Assembly (NCBI GenBank): GCA_035048485.1
Contig: CM068584.1
Span: 60,575,739-60,639,738 of the forward strand
Source of the DNA: Pteria penguin
Lineage: Eukaryota > Mollusca > Bivalvia > Pterioida > Pteriidae
Length of the DNA stretch: 64,000 nucleotides
Direction of reading: 5' to 3'
The notes under the pieces were generated by a model, which saw nothing but the letters and a program-made list of their open reading frames with translations, ran no database searches and had not been told where the DNA came from. Position numbers and translations under genes: made by a program. Shown here piece by piece: positions 44,998 through 54,650 of the stretch. Numbering within the stretch: the stretch's first letter is position 1; the number at the start of each line of letters is the position of its first letter.

Positions 44998-45967
44998 GTA
45001 AGCTTATGGTTATGTCAAACAGATATACTGGTACTGTAACAGTTCCCAGACGTTTTGTTGGTTTGAGCATAATGGGCAAAAAATCATCCAAAATCTGTAT
45101 ACAAAATTAATTATATTTAAAGAAGAATAATTCTTTTACAGTAATAATTTTGATGTATGCCTTCTATTTCATTTCATTTATCACATTCTGACCTACTTTC
45201 AATATCCATACGTGGGGAAAGGTGCTCTTGATCATGAACCTAAAATCAGTTTTTAAGATTAAATGATGCAATATTTTCATTACAAGTGTTTTTAAAAGAG
45301 ATTGACGTCGACTTATGATATTAAATGTCGTCTTTTTATCCCCTTCCAATATCAGAAGACTAGATTGTCCGGGCAACATTACAGTGAAGTCGTCAAACCA
45401 GAAGTCTCTGTCGAGACTGAAGCTCTACCGGTTTCCTCTTATTATCTTTTAAAAGGGTGGGGCAGCAGTGGGGGAATGTGCCCCTCTTTCAAATCAAGGG
45501 GGGGGGGTATGTTCCGCCCCCTTTAATCTTTAAGATTTTTTATCATCAAGTAGTTAGAATATCAGCTAGTGTGGAAACAAAGCAGTAAAACGCTAGTTTT
45601 TCTTCTGGTAGCAAAAGGGGCATGTGCCCCACCCCCTCTTTTTTCAAAACAGGGGATGGAATGAAGTATTTTTGTAACCCCCCCTTTTCGATATTTTCCA
45701 ATGTCGGTTCAAGTGTAGAAACAAAGTATGCAAACACTAGTTTTCCTTCCGACTAGCTTAATTTTTTTTGCTAGCCATATATACATTTATATATAAATCA
45801 TTATCCCACTTTTTTTTCATTGCCCGTCAATGCTTTAGAGAAATAACTTCATACTATTTTAAGAGGAGTTTACGGCACTGTTATATGTTTAATAATGTCT
45901 TTTGTCTGTTTTCTTTTTTGCCAATATCTGGTTGTAAAAGTGTCGTAAAAATATTTATCACATGGTG

Positions 45968-46042
<75 letters not shown>

Positions 46043-46480
46043 CATCATAAAGTTCATGAGTCAGAGGAAATTCTGGAGATTACTTGACATAGTATAATAA
46101 ACGCACTGTAGGCTAATGTGTTTATTTTATTTACAAATATACACAATTTATCTTTTTGGTGGTTTTATTCACACTGTTCCATTCTTATCTAGTGCTTATT
46201 TCTTTTCTAGGACTATGATCTTTTCTCAATAATTTATTCAAAATGGCCGCTGTTATATAAACATTAGAAGACAACTCGCCCAAAATCAATTCTGACTAGC
46301 ATACAAACACTGCGATCTTAAGTCAACCATACAGGAAATAATTAAGAGAGGAAATTGGAAATAGTTGAAAGATAAAAATACATACATGAAATACAAATGT
46401 TGAGGTGTTGCACATATGTCTACAAAGCTATAACCCCCCCTTCAAATTACAGTACACTGTAGTGAAATAACAATTGGGGT
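44998..46480. other. intron of the DUF4806-type gene, left part
   Basis: Contains two related C/T-rich blocks near 45470-45540 and 45620-45690 that mention the same CCCC(C)TTT and GGGGCATGTGCCCC words. A (TA)n array follows at 45970. No coding support. Confidence 0.4.
45970..46038. repeat. (TA)n microsatellite
   Basis: About 34 TA dinucleotides. Confidence 0.95.
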
Positions 46481-46489
46481 CATTTCTGT

Positions 46490-47370
46490 ATGGGTAACTC
46501 ACGCCCTTTGAGGGGCCCCTGGGGTCCAGACTAGACCAAAAATTGCACATGCACAACTAGACCACCCAAACAAGAAGAAACCACAAAGAGGTCTCTGGGA
46601 TTTATACCCTCAGGGAAAAAGAAGGCACAGAATCTTGGGACCACACCCCTTTGTGGGGGTCCAAAGTGGTCCAGACTGGACCAAAATCGCACATGTACAA
46701 CTAGACATCCTACCAAACAGGATTAGACTATAATTTAGTCTGTGGGACATATATTGTTAGAGAAGAAGAGGGAACAACATCTTGGGACCACACCCCTTTT
46801 GTGGGACCCAGGGGGTCCGAACTGGACCAAAATTGCACATGTACCACTAAACCACATACCAAACAAGATGACAATGTTATTGGGTCCCGGGAACATATAC
46901 CTTTATAGTAGAAGACATAACACAATTTTGGGACCACACCCTTTGTGGGACCCCAAGGGGTCCGAACTGGACTAAAATTGCACATGCACAACTAGACCGC
47001 CTACCCAGCAAGATCAGACCCTAATTAGCTCTCTGAAACATATACCTTCAGAGAAGAAGAGGGAACAAAATTTTAGGACCACGCCCCTTTGTTAGGATCC
47101 CAAGTGGTCCGGACCGGACCAAAATGGCACATGCATAACTAGACCATCTGCTTTACAAGATGAGACAATAATTAAGTCTCTGAGGCAAATACGTTTAGAG
47201 AAGAAGATGGAACAAGATTTTGGAACCACGCCCCTTTGTGGGACCTCAGGGGGTCCGAACAGAACCAAAATTGCACATGCACAACTAGACCACCAATCGA
47301 ACAAGATGAAACCATAATTAAGTCTCTGGAACATATACCTTCAGAGAAGAAGAGGGAACAAATAAATTGT
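46490..47370. repeat. 146-bp-period minisatellite, 6 units, inside a bivalve dispersed repeat
   Basis: The marker GGGACCACACCCCTTTGTGG recurs at about 46637, 46784, 46929, 47075 and 47221, with a partial unit near 46503. That is a steady 145-147-base period. Each unit has TGGACCAAAATTGCACATGC and AGAGAAGAAGAGGGAACA. A terminal block with GGACGGACGTCCGGACAACG and GGTCGAGACCAGTAGAGCT (47370-47445) closes the element. Confidence 0.9.
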
Positions 47371-47574
47371 TTACGGACGGACGTCCGGACAACGGACGAA
47401 GGACCATCGCATGAGCTCGACTGGTCGAGACCAGTAGAGCTAAAAATGGCCGAAAAGGAGAGTCATAAAAATGCATAAGATAGATGGTTAATGCATGAGT
47501 TTTTTTCATAAGTTTGACATTGTTCTCTACATAATGGCTCAACCATTCGCTTTATCAAACTTCATGTATTTTGG

Positions 47575-47743
47575 TTGGTTGGTTGATTGGTGTTTTACGT
47601 CGCTTTCAACAATATTTCAGTTATATCGCGACATGGAAGCAGGAGGTTACCAACCTCTTAAACATAGTGGCGCAACCCGGGAATCGAACCCGGATCGTCG
47701 GCGCCGCAAGCCAAGCGCGTAACCACTACACCACGCCTGCCCC
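47575..47743 (-). mobile_element. tRNA-headed SINE, family 1, copy E
   Basis: Full-length, nearly identical to the copy at 23191. The duplication tcatgtattttgg is exact at 47562-47574 and 47744-47756. It lies in the last intron of the DUF4806-type gene. Confidence 0.95.
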
Positions 47744-47993
47744 TCATGTATTTTGGTCTACTGTAGCCAAAGTTCTTTGCCAAAAACTAAACAAATCATT
47801 CATGAACCATTACTGGACCAGTAGAGTAAGTTTATTGTTTCCCCTGCAAAACATCTGGATATCATATGTTTGTTATATGTGAATGATCTAACTGACTTAC
47901 GTTGATACACAAATTTTGTACAAGAAAATATGAAATTTAAGAAAGTGCGTATAATTATACATATAAGGATTAAGTAACCATTTCTCTTTTCAG

Positions 47994-48139
47994 CGTCTGT
48001 ATTGAAGTCATTTGCATCAAGTACAGAACATGAGTTAGATGAAATGATTGGCTCCGTTCTAAAATACGCCCCAGATAGACGTGGAGGTGGTGGACGGAAG
48101 GTTCAGGAGAATACTGAAAATGCCATGCAAGAACTTTAA
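47994..48139 (+). CDS. DUF4806-type gene, terminal exon E
   Basis: Acceptor TTTCTCTTTTCAG, 146 bp to TAA 48137-48139, entering in phase 1. It codes VLKSFASSTEHELDEMIGSV and LKYAPDRRGGGGRKV, a good match to the end of DUF4806 (T..EI...I...L..AP.R). DUF4806 proteins are a large invertebrate family of unknown role, so the function is not known. Confidence 0.6.
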
Positions 48140-48930
48140 CATTGTTATGTCTGATTGATTGATTCTGTCCAGATTGAATGTCTGGAGAATAATATTTGTG
48201 AAGTAATTATAACACTCTTATCCAATGCTTACTCTTTAAAATTAATATGAACATTATCCAATGCTTACGTTATAAACTTGTCTTCTATTTGATCATTTTT
48301 ATTCTATATTTCTAATATAGCAACAAAAAGTGGTTGAAATCTTCTTCACAGTATAGAATTAACTTTTTTATCTAAATTTTCAATTTATATAGATTGGAAA
48401 TATTAGTAATTGTAATTATCTTTCTTACAATTGAATACTAATGAAATATTTAATTGAGCTTTTTAACTAGGCATGGATATTGTTAGACCAATTGGTGATT
48501 TATGACAATGATACATATCTGTTATTCTTCCTGATTATTTGATTGAAAATCTTTTACTGTTTGCATAATTGTGAGTTAATTATTAAAATATTGACAGTTG
48601 TCCTGTGTATATTTATGTAGAAATCTAATGCATGTACCTCAACAATGGTGTTACATTTCCAAGTGCAAGATACATGTACGAAGTTTCAATTAAGCATCCT
48701 CTCCCTCTTCCCTTTCAAAATTGATACATGCCTTTGGCTGTTTGAACAAAACTACATCTATGAAGTTATGATGATAACAGAATGCTTCTTGGAAATTTCA
48801 AACCTTGGATGAAATCTCAAGTACTAATATTTAAAGATCTTTACAGCATTTGAATTTCATTTTGAAGACTAAGTGACCTGTTTCTATACCACATGTTGTT
48901 TTAGTGAAGTCTGTTTTTTGCCCAAAACTG
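48140..48930. other. 3' flank, non-coding
   Basis: AT-rich downstream sequence of the DUF4806-type gene up to the first gypsy coding trace. Confidence 0.4.
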
Positions 48931-48939
48931 ATGTTAAAA

Positions 48940-49351
48940 GAATAACCCTGACGTCAGTTTACTCCAGAAACCAACGTCTCAAAAACATCATAGCGGAAAC
49001 GTAAGAATTACGTCAAAAAGTGACGTCTCTCTGACGCCAGCTCGTGTCCCGATCACAACCGAAATAGGGACTAACCCGAGCACAGCCGAGAGGGAAACGG
49101 AAACGAGAAGTCAGGAAACCATTCATGCTGCCACGGATGCGCGTGATATGCCAGTCACCGCAACAACAACCATAACGTTATAATTTATCAGGACTACGAC
49201 GTTATATCCTGATGGCAGAACTGAAGTGAGACGTACGCCTGTCTCTATGTAACATGTAAATAATTTGATAATGTTTTTTTAAATATGTCATTTAAGCTTA
49301 TTATATCGTTTTTGAAAACATTTTGAACGGAGTCAAAATTTAAGAGGGGGG
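48940..49351 (+). pseudogene. 3' end of a Ty3/gypsy element (pol tail and polypurine tract)
   Basis: A decayed frame ends in YPDGRTEVRRTPVSM and TAA (49251). A 90-base spacer follows, then the polypurine tract AAGAGGGGGGAG ending at 49352, immediately before the LTR start TGGTAACG. Only the end of the upstream element is present. Confidence 0.55.
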
Positions 49352-49352
49352 A

Positions 49353-49628
49353 GTGGTAACGAATTATAGTAAATTGTTGTAATATTCGGGATCTGAAGAC
49401 CAATCACATGCAGTGACGTCAACACATCACGTGGATCCCACAGCTCTTCCCCTTCGGTTTCCAGATCTCCACCAGTACAGACGTGTTTGCAACAGCTCTC
49501 TTGGCTCGACTTCATAGTAAGTTACATTTAACTACTTATAGTTGTCAATGTTCAAGAGAATGTCTGTAGAAGTATTGGTCTGGGAATAATGTATTGTAGA
49601 TGATTATATACATGATATAATACAATAA
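49353..49628 (+). repeat. Ty3/gypsy LTR
   Basis: It begins TGGTAACGAA right after a polypurine tract. It ends at ACAATAA, directly before TGGCGCTGCGACT, which looks like a primer-binding site. Length about 276 bp. It is flanked by internal sequence on both sides. The TGGTAACG start is shared with the LTR at 60545, so both belong to related gypsy lineages. Confidence 0.6.
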
Positions 49629-50545
49629 TGGCGCTGCGACTAATTTCGAACCCGTTGGACACCGACATTAACACGTGGAGTTCAAATTTCCCGCCAAACT
49701 CAATTTGATCTGAAAGTCAGTTTCCGTTAAACAGTTTGTTTAATTTGCGGAAACAGCTTTATTGAGATACAAATATATATCTTGTATGTAATTATTTATT
49801 ATTATTGATTTATTTTTCTTATTCAAAATTTCAAAATTTGTTATAACCGTGAATGTTTGCATTTTCTATTCGGACTAAACTACATGAAATGATATCAAGT
49901 TAACATAGGCCTTGCATGTATAGTTTTAGATCCTGTAGATTGCAAATAGCGGTTGTAATGTCGATAAATTTTTGGATTATTTAAGTAAATTTTTTCATTT
50001 TTTTTTTTCTTTATCGATCCTGAAATTTCTAAAATCATTGAACCGTGAAAGATTTGCATTTGTCTGCCCGGATAGTTTACCACATGCTTATGTCATGCAT
50101 GATTGGTTTTTAAAAAACTTATCTCCGGTAGGTAGCAAATAGCGGTTGATTTCTTGGCACTTTGGGGTGATATATTGTATTATTTTACAATATTTTCTAA
50201 GTTTAAAGTGTGATTATTGAAAGAAAACCCCTGGGATGGGTATGATTTCCGTATAAGTTAATTTCTGACTTTGGAAAACTTCTAAGGTGGATATTTCTAA
50301 CCAAGTTTAATTCGTACCTCTGGTTTAGATATATAAATCTGCCAAAGTTAATTTTCATTGTTGGGAAACCTCTGAGCGGGATAATTACCTGTCTAAGTTT
50401 AAATTCTGATTTAATCGTACAACCTCTAGTTAATTTTGTGATATAATATTTATATCATAGGTAAAGTTGTTTATTGTAAATTGACATGTACTTTTGTTAA
50501 TGATTGATTATTTTCCATCAAAAATCAATCATCTAGTTTAAATAT

Positions 50546-50586
<41 letters not shown>

Positions 50587-50836
50587 GTCAAGGACTATAG
50601 CGGTTTATGAATTATTTGTATATATAATAAATATATACATTTGTTATTTATTAATTCTTACAATATTACTATATTGTTATACTAACCATATTTTGCGGTT
50701 AGGTGAGATACTATACCGTTATATATTGTGATTAGTATTATTATTTTATTAATATTATATTGCGTTATTATTGTTTACCGTCATATAATTATATAAGCGC
50801 TTTACTGAATTTAAACGTAAATAATATATAACAACA
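49629..50836 (+). other. leader region between the gypsy LTR and gag
   Basis: A putative primer-binding site opens this 1.2-kb stretch. It is AT-rich, has no ORF and contains a (TA)n array at 50548-50584. Such a long untranslated leader is unusual and may include insertions. Confidence 0.45.
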
Positions 50837-52435
50837 ATGGCAGCAAAACAAGAAAGAGTACAAATTAACTTTGCTGGCAAAAAGGAATTAATGACCCTCC
50901 CTGGTATTGGTGGAAAAATAGCGGATAAAATAATAGATCTCCGTAACAATTTTGGTAATATTGGCTTACAAGAACTTCAATGTATCAAATATATTAATAT
51001 AACTGAAGAGTTAATTGATTCGATTGATTTTGTTGAAAGCCATAGTTTGCCTACATCCACTGATACATTAATTCATGAAACAGAGGGGGTGGAGGAACAA
51101 AATCAGACTTTTGATGTCCCTAAGGAGACTGAAAAGCGGATGACAAATCCAGAAGAATTTGAACAGGAAAGTTTCATGGATCAGAAACAGGTCGAGTTTC
51201 AAAGAACTCTGGAAAACGTATCATCCGCTATTAACAATAAAAATAAAAAGGATTCGAGTTCTCAGAGAAAATTGAGAAGAGAAGAATTCGAACCTGCAGT
51301 AAGACCAAAGACGTCTCAGATTAAGGGTAAATCCCAACCTAGGGATATTCCTTATACAAAAGTGGACACATATTTACCTAAAGATGTGGGTAACAATAGA
51401 CCCTGCAAATCTGGTAAATTAGGAAAGTCTGATTACACAAGACGTGGCTCATTTGATAGAGATCCTAGCAAACATGTGGATCCTTATCATCAAAAACATG
51501 ATGCTAATCATAAAGGTCAAAGGTCAAAGGTCATACAAGTTAAACAAAAGGCCAGACCTTACAAAGCGTCAAATTCTAGGAGGGAAGAGATAACATATGA
51601 AACAAATTCTGATGATTCCATCTATGAAGAGGAATCTGATGAATATTGTCAACCTCCTTCTCCTAGGGGTATACGTCAAAGACCAGGTAGACATCATGTA
51701 TATCGACATGATGATCAAATGAGTGGCAATGAAGATGACTATGATGATTATTATAATGATCATAGAAATCAACAACGTCCTAGGTATTTCCGTCGAAGGC
51801 GTCCGGAATATGAAGAGACTGAAAAGTATAATATTCCCAAGACCTTCTCTTATAATGGTAAAGATAATTGGAATGCTTTTGAAGTTAAATTCCGGCGATA
51901 TGCGGACCTAAAGAATTGGACTCCAAGAGAATGCAAAGATTACTTGTGCTTTTGCCTTGAAGGGAAAGCAAGTGAGTTCTTTGCAACTCTTACACAGCGT
52001 GACTTGGACTTAACTTACACCGAAATCATGCATAAACTACAGAAATGGTTCGGTTTAAGGGAAATACCTGAAACTGCAAGGTTGAAGTTCAATTCCCTTA
52101 GACAAAATCCTGACGAGACTCTCGAGGATTGGGCCGACAGGGTTATGCAAATGTCAACATATGCATTCCACGATTTGCCAGATGCATATGTAAGTAGTCA
52201 GATCACGCAACGAATATGTCATGGTTTACATGACAGGACTGCAGGTCAATTCGCTGCAAACCTTCCCAATACAACGGTTGAGGATATCCTGGACAGAATT
52301 AAATGTTACCAGTATAATCACCAGGTTATCTTCAATACTGAAGGTTATAAAGAAACCAGACCATCAGTGGTTTCTAGTGGCAGTGAAGTTGACCATAACC
52401 CAGTTCAGGTTAAACAATCTAAGGTCACCAAATAG
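50837..52435 (+). CDS. Ty3/gypsy Gag with N-terminal helix-hairpin-helix domain
   Basis: 532 codons from ATG 50837, uninterrupted. Residues about 12-50 (INFAGKKELMTLPGIGGKIA, then IIDLRNNFG) are a ComEA-like helix-hairpin-helix with the LPGIG hairpin. A long disordered, charged middle (residues 80-335) follows. Residues about 340-500 carry a gypsy capsid-like domain (WNAFEVKFRRYADLKNW, YLCFCLEGKASEFF, TARLKFNSLRQ, TLEDWADRVMQM). The zinc knuckle lies past the stop in another frame (CFSCGSKSHFKKSY, with Tyr in place of the last Cys). The helix-hairpin-helix suggests nucleic-acid binding by Gag, which is inference. Confidence 0.75.
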   Translation: MAAKQERVQINFAGKKELMTLPGIGGKIADKIIDLRNNFGNIGLQELQCIKYINITEELIDSIDFVESHSLPTSTDTLIHETEGVEEQNQTFDVPKETEKRMTNPEEFEQESFMDQKQVEFQRTLENVSSAINNKNKKDSSSQRKLRREEFEPAVRPKTSQIKGKSQPRDIPYTKVDTYLPKDVGNNRPCKSGKLGKSDYTRRGSFDRDPSKHVDPYHQKHDANHKGQRSKVIQVKQKARPYKASNSRREEITYETNSDDSIYEEESDEYCQPPSPRGIRQRPGRHHVYRHDDQMSGNEDDYDDYYNDHRNQQRPRYFRRRRPEYEETEKYNIPKTFSYNGKDNWNAFEVKFRRYADLKNWTPRECKDYLCFCLEGKASEFFATLTQRDLDLTYTEIMHKLQKWFGLREIPETARLKFNSLRQNPDETLEDWADRVMQMSTYAFHDLPDAYVSSQITQRICHGLHDRTAGQFAANLPNTTVEDILDRIKCYQYNHQVIFNTEGYKETRPSVVSSGSEVDHNPVQVKQSKVTK

Positions 52436-52667
52436 GTCTTCCTCTCCGGTGCAACAAGGGTGTTTTTCTTGTGGTAGCAAATCACATTTTAAGAAAAGTT
52501 ACATTCAGGGAAAGATCTAGGTCGCCAACAAACTCCGAGGGGTCGAGCTAGAGGGCCTAAACTCGATCCAGTATAACCTTGGCCTATCAGATCAAGACTG
52601 TTTATCTATAGAAAATCAATCAGCTGATTCCACTGATATAATCATTTGTCAGTTAAGGTCTCAGTCA

Positions 52668-53955
52668 ATGATTCGAATCCCAGTTGAAATGTGTGGTAAT
52701 AAATTTCTAGCCGTTATTGATACTGCGGCTGAAGTTGCATCAATTTCAGATAAATTATTTAATAATTTTATTATTAAACCTGAAATTATGAAAGAAGTTA
52801 CTATGCAAACAGCGGGACGAGATATGAAAATGAAAGGTCATTTGTTGAAACCTTGTCTTTTCATAATAGGTAAACAGAAATTCAATGAAAGTGTTTACAT
52901 GGCTCCAATAGAAGATGATATGTTGATAGGACTAGATTTTCTACTAAAACATAGTGCCACAATTAATTTAGGTGGGGGATATCTAAATTTTAGTAAACAA
53001 AAGATACCATTTACAGTTAGTAACAAGTTATCGGATATGGATAAAGTAGCCAAAGCAACAGTTATTAAGAAAACCACTGTTCCAGCCTTTTCTGTATTAC
53101 GAATTGCTTGTGCTATTAGTAAACCCCTATCTGAATATATTTTTGAACCTAGTGTTCAAGAGGTTATGGTACCCAGATCATTACATGCTGAAAAGTCAAG
53201 TCCTGTGATTAGCTTTGTAAATTGTAGTGATCAGAAAATTATTTTGCATGCAAATGAAATAGGACATGTATTTGAAATTAAAAAGAGGTACATGTAGATA
53301 ATGAAACTCCCGTACATGTCAATAAATGTAAGCTATGTGAAAACATTGAATTACCTTTCCATATACTAGATTTGTATGAAAGATCATGTACAAATCTAAA
53401 ACCGGAAGAGACTTTGGCACGTAAGAACCTATTATATGAATTTGCAAATATATTTGCTAAAGATGAATTTGACATTGGGAATATCATTGCTTTTGAACAT
53501 AGTATTGACACGGGTGATGCGGAACCAATCAAACAAAGGATCCGTCGGACTCCGTTATGCTTTGTTCAAGAGGAGGAAAAACATCTGCAAAAAATGTTGA
53601 AAGCAGGTGTGATTGAAAATTCTACTTCTGAGTGGGCTTCAGCACCTGTCTTAATACGTAAACGTGATGGTACCCTCCGGTGGTGTATTGATTACCGTGC
53701 ATTAAATGCGGTTACTAAAAAGATGCATTCCTTTTACCTCTAATAGAAGAGTGTATTGATGCATTAGAGGGTAATGTTTGGTTCACTAAATTAGATGCAA
53801 ATTCAGCATATTGGCAAGTGAAAGTTAAAGATTCAGATAAATGTAAAACTGCTTTCATTACCAAATATGGTTTTTTTTTCAGTGTACAAAAATGAGTTTT
53901 GGTTTATGTAACGCACCTGCTACCTATACCCGTGTTATGAATTTGGTTTTATCGT
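52668..53955 (+). pseudogene. Ty3/gypsy Pol fragment: protease and partial RT
   Basis: The first frame (52668-53297) has the aspartic protease DTAAEVASI (Gly to Ala in the DTG motif) and the second-lobe word LIGLDFLL. The next (53372-53743) has the RT fingers: IKQRIRRTPL, ENSTSEWASAPVLIRKRDGT and RWCIDYRALN. A third carries WFTKLDANSAYWQV and MSFGLCNAPATYTRVMN. The sequence stops before the Y-x-DD box, where the truncated LTR of the next element begins (about 53960). Confidence 0.8.
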
Positions 53956-53961
53956 TCGTTC

Positions 53962-54084
53962 CTTTTTCTCATTCTACTGTTCTCTCTTCATGCCATGTGT
54001 TGCTGTTGAATAAATAATCAACACGGAAAGCTATCTAGACTTGTTGGAGCTGTTTGTAAATGTGTGATCTGTATCAACTGGTGT
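53962..54084 (+). repeat. 5'-truncated LTR of the second gypsy element
   Basis: Its 123 bases match 60600-60722 almost exactly (one difference seen, GTTGGAGC against GTTAGAGC). The first ~55 bases of the LTR are missing. GGTGGCAGCG follows as the likely primer-binding site. Confidence 0.88.
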
Positions 54085-54203
54085 GGTGGCAGCGTCAAAG
54101 AACCCCAAAACAGTGCTTTTCAACGCTATTTACACGGTAAAATCCTCAGCTTCTGCGTAAATTATTTTTTACCCGGGGCGGTCTAGAAGTTCCGTATTCT
54201 AAT

Positions 54204-54650
54204 ATGGCAAACAGAGCACCCAAACAATGGTGCCTCACGAAGACAGAGACAGTAAATTCTTACGAAAATTGGAGACAAAATCTCCTTTATACTTTATCAT
54301 TAGATGTTAACTTTTCTCCTTTCCTTATCGATGGAGCCGTATGGCAGAAAAGGACGAGAGGTAATCCACATAGAGGATTCGTTGATGATGGTGAAGAGAT
54401 TCCGGAAGCCAATCGTAAGACTCGCGAGCAGTAAGTACGATCTTTGGAACTTATGCTGGGCAGATCGCGAACTATATACCTATCATTGCCAGGAACACCA
54501 TTGTCAATAATTCAACGTCTCTGCGCGACATCTGGCAGATAATTCGACTTCATTTTGGATTTCAGTGCACTGGTGCGCATCTCATCGATTTCAATGCTAT
54601 ACATTTAGAACCCAATGAAAGACCAGAGTATTTATTCCAAAGATTAATGG
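54204..54650 (+). pseudogene. gag N-terminal part, frameshifted
   Basis: The ATG frame at 54204 ([20 protein letters not shown], then [14 protein letters not shown]) is the capsid start. It shifts near 54430. A further frame gives the [16 protein letters not shown] and [15 protein letters not shown] capsid words, leading in frame into the ORF annotated next. Confidence 0.7.

Noticed and set aside
46490..47370. CRISPR-like array
   Set aside because: Units are contiguous 146-base tandem copies without unique spacers, in eukaryotic DNA.
51569..51775. Isoleucine-rich frames inside the gypsy gag
   Set aside because: Antisense and out-of-frame shadows of the Asp/Tyr-rich Gag linker.
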